A stretch of DNA of 64,000 nt from Notospermus geniculatus. Taxonomy: Eukaryota > Nemertea > Pilidiophora > Heteronemertea > Lineidae. Positions 20,489-30,706 of this stretch are shown in pieces (within the stretch, counting starts at the first letter, position 1; the number at the start of each line of letters is the position of its first letter). The notes beneath the pieces were generated by a model. That model ran no database searches and was not told the origin of the DNA. It saw only the letters and a list, made by a program, of their open reading frames with translations. The translations under genes and the position numbers were made by a program. The stretch covers positions 658,689 through 722,688 of the forward strand of contig NMRB01000077.1 of assembly GCA_002633025.1 (NCBI GenBank), read 5' to 3'.

Positions 20489-22327
20489 ATGAAAACAGAC
20501 GCTCGTTTCGTTCATTTAGTAAATGGCAGGGCACTTTCCTCTCCTGGTTTATATCAGTTTGTCGTATCTCGTTTTCTGATGTGTGCTGTTTCCTGCCTGA
20601 CCACAGGAAACTGTAAAATGTTCAACATGTGCAGAGAGAAAGAGCATTATAATTGTCAACTAAGTCGGAGGAGAGGAACATGTATTGAAGAAAGAGAAAC
20701 ACACAAGCAGATACGATGCAGTATGTACCAGAAAAAGGTATGTTTCTGTCATTAAATACTGTCTCGTTTATCAACGGTCGGCTAGAAAACACCTCAGAAC
20801 TCGAACGGATGTTCAAGATAATGTATCACAACTTCATTGTTTACATTCAATGTTTGTAAACATGGATGTTTACATCATGTTATTTGGACTTTTTGGGACA
20901 TGCCAATCCACCAAATTGAAGACTTTTGGTGTCAAAAGAATTTTTAGAGGTGCACGCCACCAACAAATTATTCATAAGACAATAAAACACTGGACATAAA
21001 CAAATAAAATGTAAATAAACAGTGATTTTCGTGGCCCGCGAAAATACCCGTGATACATTATCTTTAACATGTTTAAGAATGTGTTAGTTCTGCTGAATGG
21101 GTGAATGTCGTCTAGTCCTGATCCTACACACTAATTCCTAGCCCAAGCCCCCATCCCTGAACCTCAACCCTTGTCACTGACCCCTACCCTAATCCTAAAC
21201 CAAGTCCTGACCCTAACCGTCAACGCTAACCATCCTAACTTCGTAACCTTGGTACACTAGTTTGGACGACATTAACACTTTGTGCGTGAGTTCTGAATGA
21301 TGGTCGTAAATTTCTTTTCAATTCTCAGCACTTTGTCAGAGACCACTATTTTGCCCGAAATATTAGGTTGGTTCCGTCAGTCAACATAACAATTCCAATG
21401 CAGTATCTGACATACCATCAAGGTAAAGGCTACGTAATTTATACCAGTGAAAACCGCAAATTCTTCTATTTGGTCCGAGTATACGCCTACCAAAAGAGTG
21501 AAAACGCTTTTACGATAAAATATAATTCACAAATGTTCAGTAGAGACTTGCCCTTGTCCTTTGGTCTGGGCTTCTTTGAGAATTTTTTTATCTTTGCTTC
21601 TCGATCGTGTTGGCTGAAGTTTTACAACTTCGTCATGGGGAAAGTATCCAAAAGAATACGTTTGCCAGCGAATGAAAGGTGTAAGAAGTTGTGCAACCGG
21701 CCATCAAATTTCGAGATAGAAATATGGAAAAAAGTTCTCATTTCCTGTCGCCATAAATCCTTACGTCGTCTGTATTTCAGTATTTATGATTTGGTCATTG
21801 AAGAAGACAAAGAAACTTTTCATTTGACAAACGGCACATGTATCACCGTGTCGGGTTTGAGATCAAGCCATCGTTTTTTCTTTTCTGATGTGGATGTAAT
21901 TTTTACATTTTCTCCAAAACGAGAAAAATCATTGACCAAAATTACTTCGTATCATTTGGTCACAGGTTACCAAAAGGCAAATATGGTTGAGTTATCGCCT
22001 CCTCACCCCTCTGCATCATATCTGTATTCCGTAGGATACCGTCAGCATGAAAATATATTTGTTCTGTTTATATTGTTCGATAAATCCGTGAAGTTACTAA
22101 ATTTCATGGTGCCGTGTCAAACAAAAAAAGGACTTGTCCTAGAAAGATATGATGACAAGGCAGCAAAAACATCTACTTTTAATGTAGCTTTACATCCCGA
22201 ATTGAGTTCACCGTCGCACATTTATTATGAAGCATCTAGAGAAATCATGTGTTTTATATGGCAGCATCTGGGGCGGGGACGGGGTAAACAACATTTATCT
22301 GTCGTTCATCGGTACCGAGAAGGTTGA
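20489..22327 (+). CDS. PAN-like domain protein, two exons, 5' end unresolved
   Basis: Exon A (20489-20737, 83 codons) holds NGRALSSPGLYQF, CAVSCLTTGNCKMFNMC and YNCQL: the spacing of cysteines and 'C..C....C..FN....NCQL' resembles a PAN/apple module, an extracellular ligand-binding fold. It ends at AAAAAG before GTATGT. Exon B (21329-22327) follows an acceptor TTTTCAATTCTCAG, and both boundaries are phase 0, so they splice in frame (intron 591 bp). Exon B encodes about 332 residues rich in aromatic and beta-type segments, with seven cysteines and no domain I recognise. The start at 20489 is the first Met of the open frame; a signal peptide is not evident, so an upstream exon is likely. Codon use is not obviously decayed. 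Confidence 0.55.
20738..21328 (+). other. Intron between PAN-like exon and exon B
   Basis: It starts GTATGT and ends TTCAATTCTCAG. It contains a degenerate CCTAACCC-like stretch at about 21115-21245, reminiscent of telomeric repeats but too irregular to call one. Confidence 0.6.
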
Positions 22328-22903
22328 GCAACCATACTGAAGAGATCATCTACGGTCATGCTTATTTTAAAACTAACTAGCGTAGCTCCAGTATTAGGCT
22401 AGTAAAACTAGGCCAAAAATAGGGCCAACCCACCACAAATTGCAACATAGACGAAATATCGTTTTTTGGAAACCTTACGTACTCGGGCGTTTGAGAAAAA
22501 AATTGGGCTTCATTATTTTTGGTGGATAATACCTTACTGCGACGTTAAATTTGAGACGTCATGAATGCCTTTGACAACCTGGGTTGCATGATGGTGATCT
22601 TCAAAGCGACCTAGCTCAGTCAGTTTTCGCCCGATTGCTATAAAACCAACATTTTCCCCCATGTTTTCATGGTTAATCTTTCTATATACCGTACGATGCG
22701 AAAAAGTGGTTTATATTTGTATAGTGCGCCGTACGATGCGAAAAAGTGGTTTATATTTGTATTGTGCAGTGTGGAGTCACTGTCACAGTGCGAGTTTCGA
22801 ATCACCCGTAAAGCATTTCACCTGGCGACACTTCTAAACGCAATGCAGAAATTTCAATATCACCAATCTATTTCAAAGAATGTTCTTTTTTGCACTCCTA
22901 CAG
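22328..22903. other. Spacer or intron with a 42-bp tandem duplication
   Basis: CGTACGATGCGAAAAAGTGG followed by TTTATATTTGTAT occurs twice in tandem (about 22690-22772). The stretch ends in a strong acceptor-like TTTTTTGCACTCCTACAG at 22903. It lies between two large open frames on the same strand. Confidence 0.5.
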
Positions 22904-23938
22904 TCACACAGTCATACGTTGACGTATTCAAAAGTCCAGCATATACTGATCGAACCACGGCTTGAGTCGGGCACTAAAGATAAGTGGTTTTATGATGACA
23001 GCGGTGGATATCTGGTAAAACTGAGAAGACCTCTTGAGTTGCCCATCAATAGAATCGTTGTTTTTAGAATAGATTTATCGAAAAGGATTCTTGTGGTAAT
23101 TGCAAATAATTCCTACATGGAGGATGGCATCATTGCACGAACTTCGAACTGGATGTTCAGGCACTATGTGATATTCTCTATTCTAGGACACCGTTCACCT
23201 ATCGATTATCTTCTGTATGATATACATAAAGGGAACTTCACAGGGAAAATTCGGCAAGCTGGTGATGACGTTTGCAACAAGCGGAAAAACATGATTACCG
23301 GCTATACCTCTCCACTCCTTGGAGACGGGGCAGCTGTAACAGGTTGTACCATTAGAGGTAACAATATATTTTTTTGCCAGTTTTATGGATACAGTCTTGC
23401 AAAGTTTGGGTTTCAGCTTTTCATTCAATTAGAGCAGTGGGTTCCATTGAAACTGCGAGCAGAAGCTGAATATGCAATCTCGTCAAAAGGCGATCTGATA
23501 CTCTTTGAACCAGTGAGAAATCCTATTCCATTACGAATGTACCAACGATTTGGAAAAACACTCAAGTTTGTGAACGAAAACAAGGTCAACTTCAATGGAA
23601 GGATTAGTAGGATATTTTGGAAATGGAACCAAAACATGCAAATTCTTCTCTTCATCGGTTGTTACCAAAGTAAAACAAGAGCTCCGCTTCTTCGTATTAT
23701 AAAGATACTCTGTGTGGCTGGACAAGCTATCTACCGAACAAAAGAGTTATCGCCATTTCAGGAACTACTCCTTAAACTACCTCCTGACTATCGTTTTGGA
23801 TTGAGTTCGTGTAGAAAGCTTCGGGTTGGTGTGGACTGGTCACTATTTATCATTAAGAATAGTATTTCTCCTGCAGATAGAAAAACGTATGAACATATCG
23901 TGGATGTCTTTCAACTCAAGCATGCATCGGCTTTTTAA
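22904..23938 (+). CDS. Orphan exon-sized ORF, possible paralogue of exon B
   Basis: About 345 codons open from an acceptor-like site (TTTGCACTCCTACAG) to a stop at 23936-23938; the open frame extends a little upstream to 22880. It has no recognised domain. Its start (KWFYDD... LPINRIVVFRIDL) and its end (HIVDVFQLK) can be laid alongside exon B's start (HYFARN... ITIPMQYLTYHQ) and end (HLSVVHRYRE), and the lengths are close (about 345 and 332). Six cysteines. Entry at phase 0 is the same as exon B. It could be a further exon of the same gene or the main exon of a tandem copy whose PAN exon is lost. The homology is by eye and weak. Confidence 0.5.
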   Translation, partial: SHSHTLTYSKVQHILIEPRLESGTKDKWFYDDSGGYLVKLRRPLELPINRIVVFRIDLSKRILVVIANNSYMEDGIIARTSNWMFRHYVIFSILGHRSPIDYLLYDIHKGNFTGKIRQAGDDVCNKRKNMITGYTSPLLGDGAAVTGCTIRGNNIFFCQFYGYSLAKFGFQLFIQLEQWVPLKLRAEAEYAISSKGDLILFEPVRNPIPLRMYQRFGKTLKFVNENKVNFNGRISRIFWKWNQNMQILLFIGCYQSKTRAPLLRIIKILCVAGQAIYRTKELSPFQELLLKLPPDYRFGLSSCRKLRVGVDWSLFIIKNSISPADRKTYEHIVDVFQLKHASAF

Positions 23939-23968
23939 ACCTTGTCTACTGACAATCAGAAATGACTT

Positions 23969-24103
23969 GGGCCGACCGCACACAGAAAGTCCGATCGTTG
24001 TTTCGGTGCCTAACGTGGTTTAGCTAATGTGAAAATGCGTTATACGGAAACTAACTGGCGATAGGCGCCAGTAGCACCATCGGACTTTCTGTGCGGTCGG
24101 CCC
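23969..24103. mobile_element. 135-bp MITE
   Basis: GGGCCGACCGCACACAGAAA and TTTCTGTGCGGTCGGCCC are inverted ends, followed inward by GTCCGAT/ATCGGAC. It lies 30 bases after the stop of the preceding open frame, so it would be in the 3' UTR or just beyond. Confidence 0.8.
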
Positions 24104-24131
24104 CGATCGAAGACAAACATTGAACATTAAG

Positions 24132-24275
24132 GGCCTTATGCACCAACGAAGATTATCTTGAACTATGGTTGAGCCACAACCTTTCCCTTGTGACATCATG
24201 CCGTGGCAAACCTGAACAATTTAAACGCTGTGGCTCAACCTGAGTTCCAGATAATCTTTGTTGGTGCATAAGGCC
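24132..24275. mobile_element. 144-bp MITE with Harbinger-like ends
   Basis: GGCCTTATGCACCAACGAAG mirrors TTTGTTGGTGCATAAGGCC, and AGATTATCT pairs with AGATAATCT. The ends resemble the GGCCCGTATGCACCA termini at 8.3-11.9 kb, suggesting a related family. The target duplication is unclear. Confidence 0.75.
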
Positions 24276-24845
24276 ATTAGATTCTTTTGTCCTCAATATA
24301 CTTCTATATGTAGGCTAATTATAATGAAGGTTCTTTTTGGCACAGTTCACCTATACATTGCATTTGCGCCATGCAAATAGAATTAAATGCAGTGCCCTGT
24401 TTGATAAAATTTAATACAATGAGGTACGGTACAAGGACCAAGGGTAACAATGGTGCCAGCCCTTGAATGCTCTTCAGAATTGATCGTGGATGTTTCTCTC
24501 CTCTACTTGCAACCAGTGCAAGTAAAAAATGAAATGGTCCATGGACCATGTGCTCACCCGTTTGGACATACATGTAATAGTGTAATGACAGAGAGAGTGT
24601 ACATGTCAGCAGAAATCTATTTTTGACGTCAGTTATGAGTAATCTGTGTAGCTTTGACCTCTGTGACCTTGAAAAGTAAGTCAAATCAAAAACCCGTTAT
24701 GTATGTTATGTATCCTTATTAGATACACCTACGATAAAAATTTGGAGATAATCCAGTCATTATTTCAGGAGTTATTGCACTTTTTGTGGTTTTGGTTTTG
24801 GCCACCTGAAAGCCAAGCCAAGAATCGAATCGGACCGAAACTTGG
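24276..24845. repeat. Dispersed repeat shared with 49650-50020
   Basis: ATGGTCCATGGACCAT and, inverted relative to the other copy, GTGACCTTGAAAAGTAAGTC occur here and near 49655-50010. The two are therefore copies of one interspersed repeat in opposite orientation. No coding content. Confidence 0.6.
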
Positions 24846-24847
24846 TG

Positions 24848-25450
24848 TCATAGGTCATCTGACCTAGAGGTATATACTGTATTCTCGTGCCATTAGCGAC
24901 CAGTATGCGCCATTTTCTGGTAGTAATATATGCACAGCCGGGTTTGGCGTTTGTCAATAGGCCCGCCCAGAGACCAGCCGACCAACGCCGACTATGATCA
25001 ATTTCAATGTGTGTACGTATTCACGCTTTGGAAACCTGTGATCAGTTTCATGCCCTTGACGGTCCGTGACCAAGTATACACCAGTCCTTACTCGATCATG
25101 GTTACCTCAAATGACGAGCGTTGGTCGGCTGGTCTCTGGGCGGGCCTACTGACAAACGCCAAACCCGGCTCTGCATATATTACTACCAGAAAATGGCGCA
25201 TACTGGTCGCTGAGGCTCCAGTTCCATAGAGCTCACGTTGACACTTTTCACGCACCACGCTTCACGTTTTCCTTTCGTTCCTCGATTCAGCGCACAACGA
25301 GACACATGATTACCTGTCCTGTGACATGCTTTCTCCGAGGAACGAAAGGAAAACGTGAAGCGTGGCGCGTGAAAAGTGTCAACGTGAACTCTATGGAAAT
25401 GGAGCCTAATGGTACGAGAATACAGTATGTACCAAGTTTCAGATCAATAG
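24848..25450. mobile_element. Nested hairpin complex
   Basis: Three levels of inverted repeat. The outer words ATACTGTATTCTCGTGCCAT (about 24876) and ATGGTACGAGAATACAGTAT (about 25411) pair. Within them is a hairpin at about 24895-25211 with arms of over 100 bases (CCCGCCCAGAGACCAGCCGA versus TCGGCTGGTCTCTGGGCGGG). Next to it is another at about 25214-25408 (GTTGACACTTTTCACGC versus GCGTGAAAAGTGTCAAC, and CCTTTCGTTCCTCG). No coding content. Confidence 0.75.
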
Positions 25451-25561
25451 CTCCAGCGGTTACGAAATGTGCCCTGCTAACGGACAACGACGGACGACGA
25501 CGACACGACGAGGACGGACGCTGCACCACGACAAAAGCTCACAGGTGAGCTAACGACCGGA
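25451..25561. repeat. ACGACG-rich repeat tail
   Basis: GGACAACGACGGACGACGAC and similar triplets, then a GCTCACAGGTGAGC palindrome. It looks like the tail of an interspersed repeat; a similar tail is at 48080-48175. Confidence 0.55.
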
Positions 25562-25807
25562 GGGCCGTTTAGACGACAAGCCAAAAACACATTCAGATTC
25601 AATCCGATTGGATCCGATCGACCCGCATCGGCTCTCATTTGCGTTTAGACGAGATTTGAATGTGGTCCAATGCGGTCCAATGCGGATTCGGGACCATTTT
25701 TAATCCACATTGGACCGCATTGCATAGCGTTTACACGCAAGAGTTTTGAACCATAATCGGATTCGATCCGATCGCATGTGGATTTTTGCCTGTCGTCTAA
25801 ACGGCCC
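25562..25807. mobile_element. 246-bp MITE
   Basis: GGGCCGTTTAGACGACA(A)G mirrors CTGTCGTCTAAACGGCCC. The interior has repeated CAATGCGGTCC and GATTCGATCC words that also pair. No coding content. Confidence 0.8.
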
Positions 25808-26830
25808 TATTGTCCGACATAACCTAGAGGTGGATGATTGGAATGTGGAAGTGAGCAAATGGAACATTCAAAATTCTGACCACAAAATTTTATTAGGTGT
25901 GACCCTTAAATAATGAAAACCACATACCCACCATAGCCCTGGTTACACCTATAAAAAAATCCCCGTGATTTTGAGACATGGGTTTTTCCGAAGCAGAAAA
26001 AACACGACGTTGACACGGCGAGCGATACTTAAAATGCGATTGGTTCCGTAACGCGACGATAGGGGCACTGCATGTAGGCATCTCTCCGTAATCAAGTGGC
26101 TACTGGATGCGTGAAAACTTGTTACTAAGATGGCGGCGACCATGAAATAGCCTATACGTATGCGCATGACTCATCGATTTGCATCGTCGTCTGTCGAGGT
26201 GCTTGAAACTACAGGCAGACATTGCGATCTCGCGGTTACACTACATAAAATTATACCGGTGTTAAGCACGGGCCCGAAATGGCCCCTGCGTAGCCCCTTC
26301 GAGATCGATGGGGCTAACAGTCAAGGGAATTTCAAACACCACGGGTAGACTCGGCGATTTATTCTTTTTCATTTCTATCCAATCCGTCCACTTTCTGCAC
26401 CTCTGTCGTGCGGCCATCACCAGCCATCAGGGTGTCGCTTCCAGTTTCTACTAATATAGTTTCGCCCTCAAATTCACCAACCGCGTACTTTGTCTTCTTA
26501 TTCTTTTTACCCCCTGCCATACTAGACTCTTATCATACAAATGTTAGGTTCGTCAGGATGTCTACAGAGAGATTCACCTTTTGGACGTTTCCAAAGAAAT
26601 GATTTCCTTACACAAACATCCAACCGCTGCCACCAGGAAAATGGCACGCTATTTCGCATGATGGAAAGTAGAATAGAAAGAAAAAGAACTTGAACAACAA
26701 AAACGTTTAGTATGAAGAAGTTCTCAGTTTTTGGGGGGGGGGGGGTTTAGTACGAAAAAGTTCTCAGTGTTTTATTACACACGCTGACTCAAAATGCGCA
26801 TGAGAGACATCGTGAAGTACACATGAAATT
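25808..26830. other. Noncoding stretch with a poly-G tract
   Basis: G homopolymer at about 26738-26747, flanked by near-repeats of AGTTCTCAGT. No gene recognised. Confidence 0.5.
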
Positions 26831-26879
26831 TACAGTATTTGCCATTTATCATGGTATAGGGGGAACAATCCAGTATTTA

Positions 26880-27895
26880 CCATAAGTTCATCTTGAATCT
26901 GAACCTCGTCAATAATGAGTCCACCTCTTCGTCCGAAGCCTTTAACATTTTGGCGGATAGCCTCTTCTTCCATCCATGTCAGGTTTTCAGGGATGAACCC
27001 AGTGTCTTGCGGAACAATATTCTTATAAAACCTGCAAAAAAACCCGGATGAATATATCATAACTATTTTAACAGATCAGATAAAAGACATCAAAATGAAA
27101 AGTGACTGATCAATTGCCCAAAAAATATGCCTACCGCAGAAGGCGCTCACTTGGGTCAGAAAGCATTCCATTCTCTCTGTATCCTTTATACCCATCGTTG
27201 CTTCGCATACTGTATCCGATGTGTTTAGTGGCCGCGGCCGGGGAGATCGTCGTGCCTTGATTTTGCACACACGTTCCTGGCCACCAAGTAGAGCGCATAG
27301 GCGTAACAAAATTAATGTCCTTGCAGCCTAAAACTTGGTCAGACATCCCATATCGTTTTTTTCCATAAATGAAACGCGATCCCAATCCTGATGTAGTTGT
27401 CGAACATGACCCTTGTAGGATTGCGTATCATTCACTACTACGGGCCCTTTTGTTAGATTGTATTTTATAACTTGCCGGGAAGGTGTGTAATTAGAAAATC
27501 TAGGCACGACGATCTTTCCGGCTGCGCCACTAAAACACATCAGATACAGTATACAAGGTGAGGCAAACACTGATAACTTTGGGACCCCATCGTCGTCGGC
27601 AGGGCTCCTTTTTCCTGTAGTTATCTATTTGATTCTGCAGTAGGGCACGAGCCGATGGTGGTGCGTCTGGAAGCACCCTCTCTATTATAGCAACCAGATC
27701 GGCGCTGTCATCTTCAACCCAATCCAATGTCGGGCTGAAGTCTGAGGTCGAAGGAGTTTCCGAAGTTGAAACAGAGGGTGGAGTCTCGCTACTAGTATCT
27801 TGCGTCGCTGGCATTGAGGTCTCAACATTGGCGTTTGTGATGTCCTCTCCGACACGGCGCCACTTCTTTGATTTAGCCCTGGAAGCGTGCACCAA
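26880..27895 (-). pseudogene. P-element/THAP9-like transposase gene, broken
   Basis: Minus strand. The 5' exon (27895 to about 27557) has a Ser/Thr-rich N-terminal part, then RALLQNQIDNY and RRRWGPKVISVCLTLYT, the motif before the catalytic domain in P-element-like transposases. A TIR insertion (27205-27557) interrupts it. The reading resumes in another frame (27204-27135): GYKGYRENGML, PSERLLR. A donor (GTAGGC) and acceptor (TTTTTTGCAG) join 27135 to 27031 in phase, giving LLRFYKNIVPQDTGF, then GRRGGLIIDEVQIQDEL. The 'GGLIxDExxIQxxL' motif carries a catalytic Asp. The frame then meets GTAAAT, a likely donor near 26884; no further exons were found. The THAP zinc finger is not visible. Confidence 0.65.
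27205..27557. mobile_element. TIR insertion inside the transposase gene
   Basis: ATACTGTATCCGATGTGTTT at the left mirrors AAACACATCAGATACAGTAT at the right. GGCCGGGGAGATCGTCGTGCC-like bases inside the left end pair with the GGCACGACGATCTTTCCGGC-like right arm. Arms are about 52 bases, total about 353. It splits the LYT | RS site of the transposase reading frame. Confidence 0.7.
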
Positions 27896-28455
27896 ACAAT
27901 TCTAAAGCCGAGCGCAGATCGACCTTGCGACTGTAAGCAACTACCGGCAATGGCGTTTCCGGCAACGGTGGGCGACTGGCTGGAAATAGCAGCAACTGAT
28001 CGCTAGAGTCAAGTTAGCCCGAAGTTTCTAGCCCGAAATCAAGCCATCCCGAACTTTCCATCACGGCGTAATCCAGCACGGAAACTATCACGAAGTGACG
28101 TATAATTAGGACTAGGGTAAAACAGGGTGAATGTAAAATGCTGACCATTATTCTGCAATCTTGACACTATAGGGTCTTGGGAACGAGGTTCAACCAACAC
28201 CCTGTAGTATCGTTCGAAGGTTACCATCTTGAAAAGTAGTGCAGCGGAAGGTTAAATGGAAAAATATCTACCAATTGTGATCAGGCTTCTAATGGTAGCT
28301 CATTAGGAGGAGTGATGCGGTCAAACATGGCAGCGACTGGTCGATGACAGTGTCTATTTGTGTAACGTAGTGGAGAAAATCGGCACTGTTGTAGAGTTTG
28401 CATTATTCTGGAATTAAAACTGATTTTCGGGCTACGTTTGCTGGGGTCCCCATAC
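27896..28455. other. Noncoding stretch between two transposase genes
   Basis: No domain recognised in the short frames. CCCGAA(A/G)TTTCTAGC-type words repeat near 28018-28060. Confidence 0.45.
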
Positions 28456-29215
28456 AGGAATATAAATGTTCAATTTACGGGCTAAGTTTTCTGGGCTTTG
28501 CCTAGGTGTTCCCCCGAGATTTTTGGGTGACACATAGAGGGCGTCACCGGCTACCACGCCCATACCATCGTTGCCCCAGGAGATCTCGTTTTTGCGAGAA
28601 AACGTACACTCTTTACCCCATACAGGAATATAAATGTTCAGATTTACGGGCTAAGTTTTCTCGGCTTTGCCTAGGTGTTCCCCGGATATTTTTCGGTGAC
28701 ACATAGAGGGCGCCACCGCTACCACGCCCATACCATCGTTGCCCCAGAAGATCTCGTTTTTGCAAGAAAACGTACACTCTTTACCCCATGCAGGAATATA
28801 AATGTTCAATTTACGGGCTAAGTTTTCTGGGCTTTGCCTAGGTGTTCCCCCGAGATTTTTGGGTGACACATAGAGGGCGTCACCGGCTACCACGCCCATA
28901 CCATCGTTGCCCCAGGAGATCTCGTTTTTGCGAGAAAACGTACACTCTTTACCCCATACAGGAATATAAATGTTAAATTTACGGGCTAAGTTTTCTCGGC
29001 TTTGCCTAGGTGTTCCCCCGAGATTTTGGGGTGAAACATAGAGGGCGTCGTCGGCTACCACGCCCATACCATTGTTGCCCCAGGAGATCTCGTTTTTGCG
29101 AGAAAACGTACACTCTTTACCCCATACAGGAATATAAATGTTCAATTTACGGGCTAAGTTTTCTCGGCTTTGCCTAGGTGTTCCCCCGAGATTTTGGGGC
29201 CATGACACATAGAGG
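28456..29215 (-). repeat. 168-bp tandem array, open in frame
   Basis: TATAAATGTT recurs at 28461, 28629, 28797, 28965 and 29133, an exact 168-base step. Since 168 is divisible by three, the minus strand stays open and gives a 56-residue repeat containing LGGTPRQSRENLARKLNIYI and KECTFSRKNEISWGNDGMG. About 4.5 units; differences between units are mostly single substitutions. The array is joined in frame to the C-terminal transposase piece at 29154-29657. Confidence 0.9.
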
Positions 29216-29657
29216 GCGTCACCCGCGTACTGACTTCGTTGATTGTTGACGTGTGCACGCCTATATCAAGTGATTTATCGCAAAGTTCCATCCTTAATTC
29301 AGCATTCAACACTGTGCTGAAACAGTACAGCCCATATGAAATATTTCCCGCATAGTGCTTTTTACACCGTGCTTTGACATCATGCATCACGTGACTGGCA
29401 CAAGCATGGGGGTAGAGTTTTTTTCCTCTTAAGTCATCTCCCCGGGCCTCCCCATTCACCACCCTCCAGCATCTATCCAGGAATATTTTCAAGGGTTCGT
29501 TATTAAATTCACTTAGAATGGCAATAATGAAGACCATTACCCGGTCCATATTAATTTGCCAAGGAATCGACAAATTAGCGTGACCATAAATCTGCTGTTC
29601 ATTCCGGCGGAACTCAGCAAGCCAAAATTTGACAAATGACATGTTGCCGAACGGCAA
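29154..29657 (-). pseudogene. C-terminal part of a DDE-type transposase, frameshifted
   Basis: The minus-strand frame follows the 389-codon ORF at 29537-30706 in the next frame. It starts PFGNMSFVKFWLAEFRR, then WQINMDRVMVFIIAILSEFN and LRGKKLYPHACASHVMHDVK. In related invertebrate transposase-like proteins, a second acidic residue sits in the 'xxDxxxA...AFN' segment and a 'lHvC.aH..k' follows. The last residues run into the 168-bp array, so the natural C-terminus is lost or replaced. The family name is uncertain; a MULE-like DDE fold is my best guess. Confidence 0.55.
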
Positions 29658-30706
29658 GTGCTCAGCATTGAAAATATTGGGATGGCTGGCTCTCCTTCAA
29701 CTGGATTCCGAATTGTGACCTCATAGTACAGATATTTTTTTCCACCACAAGCATTCCTTACTACTTTCCCTGTTGCATCAATTACTGCAACATCTCTTCG
29801 ACAAAGGTCGTGCCAAATTCCTACGCCTTCCTCTGACCAATAGAATATAACAGCGGGCGCTGCTGAGATCATTTGAATGAATCCCTTGATCTTTTTGGAT
29901 GATGAGCTTTGGTCCAACCTTTTTTTCATTTCTAAAAGACTGATCATTTCGTCACTATCAAACGTGTCTACACCTTTGGCTTCATGTGCAATCTGCCTTA
30001 GAAGTTGTTCTTTCTTTCCTATGCCATCGCAGTTGCCGTGAACAATATAGGCCTCCTTGTTTTGCCGACCTGCGCGACGCAGAAATTCATTCATCGGTTT
30101 CTCACCATGTGAAAATACTTTCTGGAGTTCTTTTCTCTCTGTTCCTCTGATTGGCAGGGCATTTTGTTTCTTGATGTGGTGGCAAACCTCATCACATGAA
30201 TACTCAATATTTACAATTAAGTTTTGGCTCATGGTAAGCTTTACTGTCACAGGACAATCCTTAAATTTGCAATACAGTTTTGCAGTTAGAAGGTTTCGCT
30301 TCCCGAGCTCATGTGATCTGATCATCAAGGTACAGTACGGGTTAGATTTTTTAATGCCCTCAATGAAATGCTGGTGCCACATTCCTTTTTTTAGGTATCT
30401 CCCAGACTTTGACATTCGCCTCTTTGCCTCCTTCCACTGTTCTGGGGCTAAGTGAAAGCATGCGGATTTGGGGATTTTACATTTATTGTAATTCCCCTCA
30501 AGAGTCATTCCAACGCACTCCTCCACTGTTTGTCTATGAAGACCAAATAAACTTGAAACCTCGTCATCCTCCTCCTCCTCATCGTCATCAACACCAACAC
30601 CATCACTATCATGGACACTGGCGTCAGCAGCAGCTGAGGCTGTGCGCTTTTCACGCACATTTTCTTCGGGTCTGGCTAGATCGAGAGTGTTTCGAGGAGG
30701 TGTCAT
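29640..30706 (-). CDS. DDE-type (MULE-like?) transposase, N-terminal part
   Basis: The minus strand starts at ATG 30706-30704 in a GCCGCCATGA context. The N-terminus is basic and then acidic (DDDEEEEDDEV near residue 40). Residues about 140-185 hold C-x4-C ... C-H-H (LYCKFKDCPV ... VCHH), similar to a WRKY/FLYWCH-type zinc finger. Near residue 310 comes VIDATGKVV with KKYLYYEVTIRNPV, the first catalytic Asp region. The good reading ends near 29650, where the frame shifts and continues in 29154-29657. A TATA-like box and a CRE lie just upstream (30745-30779). It is a mobile-element gene rather than a host gene, now inactive because of the shift. Confidence 0.6.

Noticed and set aside
21115-21245. 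Telomere-like CCCTAA sequence in the intron
   Set aside because: The words are too irregular (CCTGACC, CCTAACC, CTGATCC) for a telomeric array.
22283-22327. Splicing of exon B directly into the 22904 exon
   Set aside because: Candidate donors near the end of exon B (GTAAAC, GTACCG) are not in phase 0, whereas the 22904 acceptor is; left open as separate units.
28456-29215. CRISPR or satellite centromere array
   Set aside because: Units are contiguous 168-bp copies without spacers, only about 4.5 in number, and in frame with a transposase relic.
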